In this document: one piece after another, positions 1-5,520 of the stretch | How the letters are laid out: each line of letters begins with the position of its first letter | Numbering within the stretch: position 1 is the stretch's first letter | Assembly: GCA_013331225.1 (NCBI GenBank) | Contig: DUGV01000133.1 | Location: 1-6,559 of the forward strand | Length of the DNA stretch: 6,559 bases | Origin: Methanolinea sp. | GTDB taxonomy: Archaea; Halobacteriota; Methanomicrobia; Methanomicrobiales; Methanospirillaceae | Direction of reading: 5' to 3' | The notes under the pieces: generated by a model | Seen by the model: the letters and a program-made list of their open reading frames with translations, nothing else | Databases searched by the model: none | What the model was told of the DNA's origin: nothing | Position numbers and translations under genes: made by a program

Positions 1-150
1 GGAGAGGAGGAGACCGGTCCGGAGGATGCGGAGAGAGGGGGATACTCGCCTATCCGCCGGCGTGACGAGAAGGGCAGGGGAGTGGGATATCTGGCGACGC
101 CATAGCGGAGTTGAACACTGCACTTTCTCGAAAACAGAGACGGGCACGAC

Positions 151-331
151 GCGAAGCATGGTGCGAGGAGCGGGAGGGATCAGGCGATGCGAAGCGAACG
201 AAGTGAGCGAGCATGGCCGTCATCAGGAACCCATCACACCTTGAAAAACAGGCCCATGTTGTGAGCGAGGCGGAATGGAGGAGCACCGGACGATGAGGAG
301 GAGCGGAACAACGACCGGAGCGAGCATGGTG
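151..331. repeat. Dispersed short GAGCGAGCATGG-type repeats
   Basis: The 12-mer GAGCGAGCATGG occurs exactly at 205-216 and 318-329. AGCATGGTG occurs exactly at 155-163 and 323-331. GTGAGCGAG occurs exactly at 203-211 and 261-269. Around 191-216 the words GAAGCGAACGAAGTGAGCGA make a run of GCGA/GTGA-like units. The copies are irregularly spaced and differ in their flanks, so this is neither a CRISPR array nor a simple tandem repeat. I recall GCGAACGAAGTGAGCGA-like words as frequent intergenic sequences in many archaeal and bacterial genomes, but that is memory and not tested. Function is unknown; decayed repeats or a REP-like element are both possible. Confidence 0.5.
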
Positions 332-365
332 TGGCGTCAGAGTATTATAATGAGAGACTGCAATC

Positions 366-390
366 CTAAAAAGAGAGAGTGTACTAAAAG
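366..390 (-). terminator. Possible T-rich terminator of the ABC operon
   Basis: Read on the minus strand, the DNA 20 to 45 bases beyond the stop codon of the ABC-2 subunit contains two T tracts, CTTTTAG (384-390) and CTTTTTAG (366-373), separated by CT-rich sequence. Archaeal RNA polymerase commonly terminates at T-rich tracts without a strong hairpin. No clear stem-loop precedes them and the tracts are short, so this is only a plausible site. Confidence 0.3.
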
Positions 391-410
391 CACGACTGTT
401 TCTTATTTGA

Positions 411-1166
411 TCACATCCTCTTTGGCATGGTCCTCTTGTGAAAATACATGGTACCTGCTGTAAATGCGATAGTGAACGCCATCAACGCCGCAATATCGAC
501 CGGGACCTGGAAATAGTTCGTCCCGGTGAAGGAGTACCGAACAAGGTCAGTAAAGTAGGTGAGGGGGGAGCAGACCGCGAGTGCCATCCCCCAGGGAGGC
601 ATCTGTTCGAGAGGGATGAATATGCCCGAGATGAAGACCAGCGGGAACTTGATCAGAGACGAGAGCATCATGATGTTTGACGGGGTGTTGGTGGGGGGGA
701 CTGCAAGCAACATCCCGATTGCGGAGAAGCAGCATGCGGCGAGCAGGATTCCTGCACATAACGTAATCGCATGCAGGAGCGAGAGGCCAAGGAATAGCCC
801 GATGATCACCGTGATGAGCGTGATCCCGATGCCGAAGAGGGTGGAGGCAATCATGTCACCGAAGACGATAGCCTCGACCGTGATCGGACACGACGCAAGC
901 CGCTCAAGGGTCTTTGCCTGCCCCTCCCAGGGGAAGATTGCCGGTGACACCGCTGTCGCGGTGAAAAAGAGTGCCATCCCGACCAGTCCCGAAACCAGGA
1001 ATGCGAGTGGGAGCTGCCGGCTTCCCATCAGGAACGCGAGGAACAAAAAGACCGGCATGAAGATCCCGAAGATCAATACCGGCCCCTTGATGTAATAGAT
1101 ACGGATGTCCTTCTTGGCAATTGCCCATGCCCTGCGGACCTGTTCAGAGAATCCAGCCGGGTTCAT
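411..1166 (-). CDS. ABC-2 type transporter membrane subunit
   Basis: This 251-residue integral membrane protein is the probable permease partner of the ATPase encoded just upstream. About six hydrophobic helices are visible, near residues 29-48, 54-76, 104-129, 133-155, 166-186 and 224-243. Between helices 2 and 3, WEGQAKTLERLASCPIT (80-96) resembles the cytosolic coupling segment of ABC-2 exporters. The stretch around 179-210, FISGIFIPLEQMP followed by PLTYFTDLVR, is the typical C-terminal signature of ABC2-membrane proteins of the DrrB/NodJ kind. Length is normal for the family. The ATG at 1166 overlaps the ATPase stop as ATGA, and GGGAGG (1174-1179, minus strand) lies 7 nt upstream, so translation is probably coupled. 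Such pairs usually export substrates; the substrate is not readable. Its place in an arsR operon suggests a role in metal or metalloid stress, which is inference. Confidence 0.9.
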   Translation of the reverse strand: MNPAGFSEQVRRAWAIAKKDIRIYYIKGPVLIFGIFMPVFLFLAFLMGSRQLPLAFLVSGLVGMALFFTATAVSPAIFPWEGQAKTLERLASCPITVEAIVFGDMIASTLFGIGITLITVIIGLFLGLSLLHAITLCAGILLAACCFSAIGMLLAVPPTNTPSNIMMLSSLIKFPLVFISGIFIPLEQMPPWGMALAVCSPLTYFTDLVRYSFTGTNYFQVPVDIAALMAFTIAFTAGTMYFHKRTMPKRM

Positions 1167-2092
1167 GGCGATGCCTCCCGGGTCAGCCGGAGAAATGCAT
1201 CATCAAGCGAGGGTGCAAGGGTATTAAGGGTGACAATCGCTGCACCCTCCTGCTGGCTGAACGCTAGGAGGGACCTGATCAGGGCATCTGGGTTCTCAGC
1301 AGTTATCTGCCACTTGTCCCCGGTTCGGTCTGCACTCACCACTCCGGGAAGCAGGGCAAGTGCATCTGCCGGGATCTCCCGGTCGAAACTCACCTCGATC
1401 CGGTGGAGACGGTCAATCGTCGCCTTCAATTTTTCCGGAGCATCGAGCGCGACAATCCTCCCGCTCCGGATGATTCCGACCCGATTGCAAAGCCGGTTTG
1501 CCTCTTCCATGTTGTGGGTGGTGAGAAAGATTGTCGTCCCAGCCCGGTTCAGGTCCCGGAGCAGGGAGAGGATCATCTGGGTGCTCTGGACATCGAGACC
1601 GCTCGTGGGCTCATCCAGGAAGAGGAGCCGGGGCTCGTGGAGGAGGGCCATCGCCAGGATAAGCCGCTGCTTCATTCCCTTCGAGTAGGCCTGGACCTTC
1701 TGGTCCTTCCGATCAAGGAGCCCGAGGGTCCCAAGGAGATAGGAGGAGCGTTCAGTGGCACGGACTGGGGAAATCCCATACAGTTCTCCCATCAACATCA
1801 GGTTCTGCCAGGCCGTGAGGTCGGTATAAGCATTCGAGGTCTCGGGCACGACGCCGAATTCCTGTTTTGCCAGCACCGGTTCGCGCTGGATGTCATGGCT
1901 AAGAATCATTGCAGAACCGGAATCAGGGGGGATAACCCCCGTCAGCATCCGGGTGGTGGTGGTCTTTCCGGCACCGTTCGGGCCAAGGAAACCGAAAATC
2001 TCTCCTTCCTTCACAGAGAACGAAACATGGTCGACTGCCACCGTAGTGCCAAAGATTTTGGTCAGGTCGGTGACTTCAATTGCGTCAGGCAT
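1163..2092 (-). CDS. ABC transporter ATP-binding protein (CcmA/DrrA type)
   Basis: This 309-residue cytoplasmic ATPase powers the ABC-2 subunit encoded next to it. The nucleotide-binding domain is complete: Walker A GPNGAGKTT (37-45), signature YSKGMKQR (136-143), Walker B LLFLDEP (156-162), D-loop SGLD (164-167) and switch histidine TTH (191-193). The Q-loop position reads VVPETSNAY, with Glu84 where many ABC proteins have Gln; Glu is also seen in some ATPases of this exporter group, so it need not mean loss of activity. After about residue 225 a C-terminal extension ends in LAPSLDDAFLRLT, the common DrrA-type tail. The ATG at 2092 has GAGGGG (2101-2106, minus strand) 8 nt upstream. That site overlaps the stop of the cupin gene, and the gap is only 12 nt, supporting one operon with arsR and the cupin. 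Confidence 0.95.
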   Translation of the reverse strand: MPDAIEVTDLTKIFGTTVAVDHVSFSVKEGEIFGFLGPNGAGKTTTTRMLTGVIPPDSGSAMILSHDIQREPVLAKQEFGVVPETSNAYTDLTAWQNLMLMGELYGISPVRATERSSYLLGTLGLLDRKDQKVQAYSKGMKQRLILAMALLHEPRLLFLDEPTSGLDVQSTQMILSLLRDLNRAGTTIFLTTHNMEEANRLCNRVGIIRSGRIVALDAPEKLKATIDRLHRIEVSFDREIPADALALLPGVVSADRTGDKWQITAENPDALIRSLLAFSQQEGAAIVTLNTLAPSLDDAFLRLTREASP

Positions 2093-2104
2093 CCGGATAT
2101 CCCC

Positions 2105-2458
2105 TCAGACATCATCGCGGATGCCAAGGAGTACCATCCGCTGGTCGCATCGGATCCCCCGGTCTTCATCCTTTCCAATGGATATAAGATGCAGGGGTTT
2201 CACGCGATGCCTGGCACTCCCGGCAGTGATGACCCCCTCCCCTTGGAGAACGACAAATACCACGGCATATGGTTCCGGATGCGGTGGGATCTCCTGGCCA
2301 GTCTCAAGGCAGACGAGGACGATGTTTGATCCGCTCATTCTGATGAGATCTTTCTTCACAGGGGTATCCGGTGAGCACTCAGCTACGTTGAGGAGATCCA
2401 CACTGCTGGTTGTCACGGTCGCGCAATTCTCATTCGTCTCTGGCTTTTTCAGAATCAT
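2105..2458 (-). CDS. Small cupin-domain protein
   Basis: This 117-residue soluble protein carries a single cupin-like beta-barrel. The first motif reads ETGQEIPPHPEPYAVVF followed by VLQGEGVITAG (about 52-80), and the second half contains HRVKPLHLISIGKDEDRGI (about 84-102). Only one histidine (H60) stands in motif 1, where metal-binding cupins usually have two plus a glutamate, so metal binding is uncertain. H84 and H90 and four cysteines (C12, C27, C50, C104) are other possible ligands. The 40 residues before the barrel contain no recognised domain. The reading frame starts inside arsR, overlapping it by 29 nt. An internal Met at residue 41 could start a minimal barrel, but it has a much weaker ribosome site. 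The protein may sense or bind a ligand for the operon; no reaction can be assigned. Confidence 0.8.
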   Translation of the reverse strand: MILKKPETNENCATVTTSSVDLLNVAECSPDTPVKKDLIRMSGSNIVLVCLETGQEIPPHPEPYAVVFVVLQGEGVITAGSARHRVKPLHLISIGKDEDRGIRCDQRMVLLGIRDDV

Positions 2459-2849
2459 ACCGTTTCACCTCTTTCTCCATGAACACCTTTGCACGGGGAG
2501 TGATCTGGTAAATGATATACTGCCCCTGCTGATCCCCTTCGATCATCCCGGCTTTCTTCAGGATATTCAGATGGTACGACAACTTGGAATCGGCGATTTT
2601 GACCACTGCTTTGATCACGCAGACACAGAGCGGTTGGTCCATGAGGAGTGCAAGGATTTTCAGCCGGACCGGATCGGCACAGGCCCGGTACCACTCCTGC
2701 ATCTGCCCAAAGACTTCGTCGGGTGGGAGATGTTCGATAAGCCCCTCCACACCTCCACAGGAACAGAGCGAATTGGCTATCTCCTGCGGGATGGAGAGGT
2801 CATCGACATCTTTTCGAGCCATTCGGGAGCGTGATACCTGCCTGGACAT
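2430..2849 (-). CDS. ArsR/SmtB-family metalloregulatory repressor
   Basis: This 139-residue winged-helix DNA-binding protein probably represses its own operon and the divergent permease operon. The ArsR fold is seen from ADPVRLKILALLM (58-70) through the recognition helix IADSKLSYHLNILKKAGMI (85-103) and the wing GDQQGQYIIYQI (105-116). Residues LCVC (74-77) match the ELCVCDL metal-site motif of arsenite-sensing ArsR proteins, giving C75 and C77. Further cysteines are C29 and C31 (CSC) in an N-terminal extension and C57. Thiophilic ion sensing is therefore likely, but the specific ion is not determined. The ATG at 2849 has no ribosome site and lies very close to the TATA-like box, so either a leaderless transcript or a start at Met10 (2822, giving 130 residues) is possible. 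It is first in the operon arsR-cupin-ATPase-permease. Confidence 0.92.
   Translation of the reverse strand: MSRQVSRSRMARKDVDDLSIPQEIANSLCSCGGVEGLIEHLPPDEVFGQMQEWYRACADPVRLKILALLMDQPLCVCVIKAVVKIADSKLSYHLNILKKAGMIEGDQQGQYIIYQITPRAKVFMEKEVKRYDSEKARDE
2465..2472 (-). promoter_or_regulatory. Ribosome binding site deciding the cupin start
   Basis: On the minus strand AGAGGTGA ends 6 nt before the ATG at 2458. It closely matches the archaeal anti-16S consensus GGAGGTGA. It lies inside the last codons of arsR, so it favours the long form of the cupin protein and implies that the 29-nt overlap with arsR is real. Confidence 0.7.
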
Positions 2850-2867
2850 TTCAAATTACTATAAAAT
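2848..2867. promoter_or_regulatory. Degenerate ArsR-type operator over the arsR start
   Basis: ATTTCAA (2848-2854), a 6-nt spacer and ATAAAAT (2861-2867) reproduce the layout of the strong palindrome at 2953-2978. The left 7-mer is identical and the right one matches TTGAAAT at 5 of 7 positions. Extended to 10-nt arms, 15 of 20 positions agree. The site covers the arsR TATA-like box and the A of its ATG, as expected for autorepression. It is not a good palindrome by itself, so it would be a weaker site. Confidence 0.5.
2859..2866 (-). promoter_or_regulatory. TATA-like box of the arsR operon
   Basis: On the minus strand TTTTATAG lies 10 nt upstream of the ATG at 2849. With the usual archaeal distance of about 26 nt from box centre to start site, transcription would begin near 2836, inside the reading frame and 14 nt before the second in-frame ATG at 2822. 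A second box-like word, TTTATG (2879-2884, minus strand), could serve the upstream ATG. Both placements are predictions. Confidence 0.45.
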
Positions 2868-2938
2868 ACTCTGATCCCATAAACTGTTCATCTTCACCTG
2901 TTTGTCTGATTGTCTCTTCGGAAGTAGTCCTATCAGAA

Positions 2939-2947
2939 GTTTTATGT
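2939..2947 (+). promoter_or_regulatory. TATA-like box of the permease operon
   Basis: GTTTTATGT, preceded by purine-rich AGAA that could act as a BRE element, lies just left of the operator palindrome. A start site about 26 nt downstream would fall near 2969, inside the palindrome, leaving a leader of about 80 nt before the ATG at 3050. An AT-rich word within the palindrome could instead serve as the box, with a leader near 50 nt. Confidence 0.45.
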
Positions 2948-2952
2948 CTCAC

Positions 2953-2978
2953 AATATTTCAATTATAGTTGAAATATT
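2953..2978. promoter_or_regulatory. Perfect 10-bp inverted repeat, probable ArsR operator
   Basis: The arms AATATTTCAA (2953-2962) and TTGAAATATT (2969-2978) are perfect reverse complements separated by TTATAG. Four more symmetric pairs exist (2964/2967, 2965/2966, 2951/2980, 2950/2981), so nearly all of 2950-2981 is palindromic. The AT-rich 26-bp dyad is typical in size and composition for operators of dimeric ArsR/SmtB repressors. It lies between the TATA-like box and the permease gene, opposite the arsR gene, so binding there would block initiation of the plus-strand operon. Confidence 0.75.
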
Positions 2979-3049
2979 TTGTCGAGAAGGATATGAATGC
3001 ATCTCCCCCGTTCCCGTTTCCTCGAACCTGCTGAAAGAGGAGAACAACC

Positions 3050-4153
3050 ATGACCGATGCCATCACCGGTGCACTCCTCTCCGGATTGAACGCAGTCATC
3101 GAGTATCTTGCAGCCCACGTTGTCACCTGCCTGATCCCTGCCTTCTTTATCGCAGGTGCGATCGCGGTCTTCATCAAGAAAGAGGCGATCCTGAAGTACT
3201 TCAGCCCCGAGGCGAAAAAATCAGTCAGTTACGGGGTTGCATCTGTCTCCGGGGTCGTCCTCGCTGTCTGCTCCTGCACCATCCTGCCTATGTTTGCCGG
3301 CATCCTAAAGAAAGGGAGCGGGATCGGTCCTGCCACCACCTTCCTCTATGCAGGTCCTGCCATCAACATCCTGGCCATCATCTATACTGCCAGCGTGCTC
3401 GGATGGGACATCGGATTTGCCCGGGCATTTTTCGCCATCACCATGTCAATTGCCATTGGCCTCCTCATGGCCACCATCTTCCGGTCCTACGATGAAGCCG
3501 TGACTACGGCGAGCAAGGGGTTTGTGGCCGGCAGCGAAGAATCCACCCGGCCGAAATGGGTGGTCCCGCTCTTCTTCGTCTTCCTGGTGTTGATCCTGGT
3601 CATCGGGGCTTCCGGGCTTATTCCGTTCTCAATCCGCCTCTCAATTGTGTATATCCTGACCCTGGGAGTCGCCCTGCTGCTCATTTACTACTTTGAGCGT
3701 GACGAAGTGACCGAATGGGGATACGAGATCTGGGACCTCACCAAGAAGATCTTCCCGATCCTCATCGCCGGGACCTTTATCGTTGGCATCATTGCCTTCT
3801 TCCTCCCGCCCGAGACCTTCAAACCGTTCTTCGGCGACAACTCGCTCGGTGCCTGTCTCCTGGCATCTGTGGTTGGCGTGCTCCTGTACATGCCTACCCT
3901 GCTTGAGGTTCCCATCATTGGCGGCACGTTCGGGTACACCCAGGGGGTCATGGCGGGCGGGCCGGCACTCTCCCTCCTCCTTGCCGGGCCGGCAGTCAGC
4001 CTCCCGAGCCTCCTTGTCCTGTACCGCATCATGGGAGGGAAAAAGACGCTGGTCTTTGCCCTCCTGGTAGTAGGCTTCTCGACCTTCGCCGGATTCGTGT
4101 TCGGCAACTACTTCCCGTACCTCGGGATCCCGGGATGTGGTACGAGTGGATGA
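3050..4153 (+). CDS. ArsP/DUF318-family permease (organometalloid or metal efflux)
   Basis: This 367-residue polytopic membrane protein belongs to the permease family PF03773, which includes ArsP (trivalent organoarsenical efflux) and SO_0444-type Cu/Zn efflux proteins. Eight to ten hydrophobic segments are visible, near 21-43, 61-84, 92-115, 121-142, 170-190, 192-213, 232-254, 266-282, 303-323 and 333-354. Family-like motifs are AVCSCTILPMFAGI (72-85, holding C74 and C76) in the first half and PTLLEVPIIGG with GGPALSLLLAGPAVSLPS (282-320) in the second. C27, C269 and C363 are further cysteines. A charged loop (146-170) separates the halves. GAGGAG (3037-3042) lies 7 nt before the ATG. It is first in the plus-strand operon, behind the ArsR-type palindrome, which argues for toxic metal or metalloid export. 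The transported species is not certain. Confidence 0.9.
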   Translation: MTDAITGALLSGLNAVIEYLAAHVVTCLIPAFFIAGAIAVFIKKEAILKYFSPEAKKSVSYGVASVSGVVLAVCSCTILPMFAGILKKGSGIGPATTFLYAGPAINILAIIYTASVLGWDIGFARAFFAITMSIAIGLLMATIFRSYDEAVTTASKGFVAGSEESTRPKWVVPLFFVFLVLILVIGASGLIPFSIRLSIVYILTLGVALLLIYYFERDEVTEWGYEIWDLTKKIFPILIAGTFIVGIIAFFLPPETFKPFFGDNSLGACLLASVVGVLLYMPTLLEVPIIGGTFGYTQGVMAGGPALSLLLAGPAVSLPSLLVLYRIMGGKKTLVFALLVVGFSTFAGFVFGNYFPYLGIPGCGTSG

Positions 4154-4409
4154 GAAGCCCTGTTGCGAGGTGGAAGCCCTTCGGCGAATCCGGCAGATCG
4201 ATGTCGGGGGCATCGTGGTCGGGATCAGCATGCTCGACCACATCCTTTCCGAAGTGAGGGAGATGGAACTTCCGGACGAAAGGGAGATCGGGAGAGAACT
4301 CCTGAAGAGGGTGAAGATCTACAATTATATTCCTTCATCAGCAGAAGAGAAATACCGGATCGCGCTTTTAGAGGAATATCTGAAGTACAAGGGTGGAGGA
4401 ACCATATGA
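4137..4409 (+). CDS. Small CC-motif protein of unknown function
   Basis: This 90-residue soluble protein begins with a vicinal cysteine pair, EKPCCEVEA (6-14), followed by RRIRQIDVGGIVVGISMLDHIL (16-37) and a helical C-terminal part, ELLKRVKIYNYIPSSAEEKY (54-73). I do not recognise a defined function. From memory, similar short methanogen proteins near this kind of permease carry a 'NAC family transcription factor' label, but nothing visible supports a DNA-binding role. The GTG at 4137 overlaps the permease end by 17 nt, with GGGATC (4124-4129) as a possible ribosome site; GTG at 4146 is an equally possible start and would remove three residues. The 3' end overlaps the thioredoxin-like gene as ATGA. 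The CC pair next to a redox-active CxxC protein suggests a thiol or metal-binding partner, which is inference. Confidence 0.75.
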   Translation: MVRVDEKPCCEVEALRRIRQIDVGGIVVGISMLDHILSEVREMELPDEREIGRELLKRVKIYNYIPSSAEEKYRIALLEEYLKYKGGGTI

Positions 4410-4639
4410 AAATCGAAGTACTCGGCACCGGCTGCATGAAATGCAAGCGGCTGTTCAAGAACGTTGAGATTGCCGTAAAAGAACTCGGCATCACTGCAGA
4501 GATTGTGAAGGTCGACGACATCAGCGAGATCATCAACCGCGGAGTCATGCTCACCCCGGCGCTTGCGGTTGACGGAGACATGAAAGTCTCAGGCCGGGTC
4601 GCGGATGTGAAAGAACTCAAGGAGATCCTGAAGGGATAA
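4406..4639 (+). CDS. Thioredoxin-like redox-active disulfide protein
   Basis: This 77-residue cytoplasmic protein belongs to the small thioredoxin-fold 'redox-active disulfide protein 2' family (TIGR00412 type). The active site GTGCMKCK holds C10 and C13 right after the first beta strand (IEVLG), and the cis-proline loop reads MLTPALAVDG with P51. These two motifs define the fold, and the length is normal. It likely supplies or exchanges thiol electrons for the neighbouring cysteine-rich proteins, or passes a thiol-bound metal, rather than acting as a general thioredoxin. GGAGG (4395-4399) lies 6 nt before the ATG, and the start overlaps the previous stop by 4 nt, so translation is coupled. 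Similar CxxC proteins are known as companions of DUF318 permeases with ArsR regulators in bacteria and archaea, which fits this context. Confidence 0.9.
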   Translation: MKIEVLGTGCMKCKRLFKNVEIAVKELGITAEIVKVDDISEIINRGVMLTPALAVDGDMKVSGRVADVKELKEILKG

Positions 4640-4642
4640 GCC

Positions 4643-5047
4643 ATGGCATCAAGACCCGAGTGTGCATGCGGTGACACTTCGGCGCTCGCTGGTGGGAAGA
4701 AACGGATCATTTTTCCCTGTGCAGGGACAGCGAACGTCGGCCTGATCTCCAACGCGGCTGCCCTCCAGCTCGCTGAAGAGGGGTATGGCGTGGCGACGTG
4801 CATCGCACTCCTGGGATCCGGGGATCCGGGTCTGAAGAAGCGTATTGCCGATGCCGATGAGGTGGTGATTATCGATGGCTGCCCCATGACCTGCGGGGCG
4901 AAGATAGCCAATGCCCAGGGAGTGATCCCGGCTCAGCATATTGTGATCACCGGTCTTGGAATCGACAAGGTGTACGAGAAAAACGTTACCGAAGACGAGG
5001 TGGAACTCGTCGTCTCTGCTGCCTGGGAAGGAAAAGGAAGAACCTGA
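4643..5047 (+). CDS. DGC-motif putative zinc-binding protein
   Basis: This 134-residue soluble protein resembles the DGC-domain family (PF08859, 'putative zinc-binding protein'). The defining motif is VVIIDGCPMTC (74-84), with C80 and C84. FPCAGTANVGLISNAAALQLA (24-44), with C26, is the other family block: a beta strand followed by a Cys-Gly-Asn-type loop. Also present are an N-terminal CAC (C7, C9) and C53. Four or more cysteines could bind a zinc-like or thiophilic ion; the biochemical role of the family is not established. The ATG at 4643 is 3 nt after the thioredoxin-like stop, with AGGG (4632-4635) as its ribosome site. A second DGC protein follows at 6304, so the operon carries two different members. 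Confidence 0.82.
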   Translation: MASRPECACGDTSALAGGKKRIIFPCAGTANVGLISNAAALQLAEEGYGVATCIALLGSGDPGLKKRIADADEVVIIDGCPMTCGAKIANAQGVIPAQHIVITGLGIDKVYEKNVTEDEVELVVSAAWEGKGRT

Positions 5048-5069
5048 TCACTATCTGGCAGGAATTTCA

Positions 5070-5513
5070 ATGAAAAAAACACTCATCATCGAATGGAAAC
5101 ACATCGGAAATAACGTCACCGGCACCTGCGAGCGCTGCAGCCTGACCGGCGGGGCGATATTGGACGTGCTCGAAGACCTCCAGCCCTATTTCAGACAGAA
5201 GAATGTAACGGCACGATTCCGGGAGACGGTTCTCCCTGACGCCATGATTGAAGAGTCGAACCAGGTCCTCATCAACGGCGTTCCCCTGGAGGAGTATCTC
5301 TCGGGTGCGGAAGTTGTGCAGACCCCCTGCTGCTCCTGTGCCTGTATTACAGGCCAGGACGAGGCAGAATGCCGGGCGATTGATTATGGGGGGAACCGGT
5401 ACGAGGCACTTACCCCCGATCTGCTGAAGCAGGTGATTATCGGGGTCGTTGAATCGTGGGAGACTCCGTGCAGCTGTGGCTGCGATTGCGACCCGGATAT
5501 GAAATGCGAGTGA
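5070..5513 (+). CDS. Cysteine-rich DUF2703-like protein
   Basis: This 147-residue protein resembles the DUF2703 family (PF10865), whose members start with a beta strand followed by W-x-H and a TCxRC-type motif. Here IIEWKHI (6-12) is followed by GTCERCSLTG (18-27), with C20 and C23. A thioredoxin-like fold is plausible: strand, CxxC, helix, then ETVLPDAMIEESNQVLINGVPLE (52-74). There are 12 cysteines in all. PCCSCAC (86-92) and C101 form a middle cluster, and CSCGCDC (134-140) with C146 forms a C-terminal cluster ending in an acidic tail. The clusters look suited to binding soft metal ions or metalloids. The start at 5070 has CAGGAA (5059-5064) 5 nt upstream; the frame runs open further upstream to 4956, but that part overlaps the DGC gene and lacks family features. 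Function is unproven; an operon role in metal sequestration is inference. Confidence 0.82.
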   Translation: MKKTLIIEWKHIGNNVTGTCERCSLTGGAILDVLEDLQPYFRQKNVTARFRETVLPDAMIEESNQVLINGVPLEEYLSGAEVVQTPCCSCACITGQDEAECRAIDYGGNRYEALTPDLLKQVIIGVVESWETPCSCGCDCDPDMKCE

Positions 5514-5520
5514 ACCTGTC

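Larger units (their letters stand above)
1..410. other. Non-coding region with purine-rich short repeats
   Basis: I see no supportable gene here. The plus strand is unusually rich in GA-type words (GAGGAG, GCGAGG, GAGCGAG). Possible reading frames on both strands have no ribosome site or recognisable protein motif and translate to arginine- or serine-rich low-complexity sequence. The region lies downstream of the minus-strand ABC operon, so it probably contains that operon's 3' end and an unresolved intergenic spacer. There is no tRNA-like cloverleaf, insertion-sequence end or CRISPR-type regular repeat. Confidence 0.6.

Noticed and set aside
50..286. A 78-codon minus-strand open frame in the repeat region
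   Set aside because: It translates the GA-rich repeats into low-complexity sequence, has no recognisable motif and no clear ribosome site; 26-244 on the plus strand has the same problems.
343..350. TATTATAA as a promoter box
   Set aside because: No gene follows it in the appropriate direction within a sensible distance; it is probably just AT-rich spacer near the end of the ABC operon.
1403..2834. Long plus-strand open frames opposite the ABC ATPase, cupin and arsR genes
   Set aside because: They are antisense to genes with complete diagnostic motifs, and their translations show no family features; long antisense frames are common at this GC content.
2902..3495. Plus-strand frame starting in the control region and running into the permease gene in another frame
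   Set aside because: It crosses the operator and the permease ribosome site, and its translation becomes His/Arg/Cys-rich out-of-frame sequence of the permease.
4956..5069. N-terminal extension of the DUF2703-like protein by 38 residues
   Set aside because: It would overlap the DGC gene by about 90 nt. The family-like part begins at the Met encoded at 5070, which has its own ribosome site.
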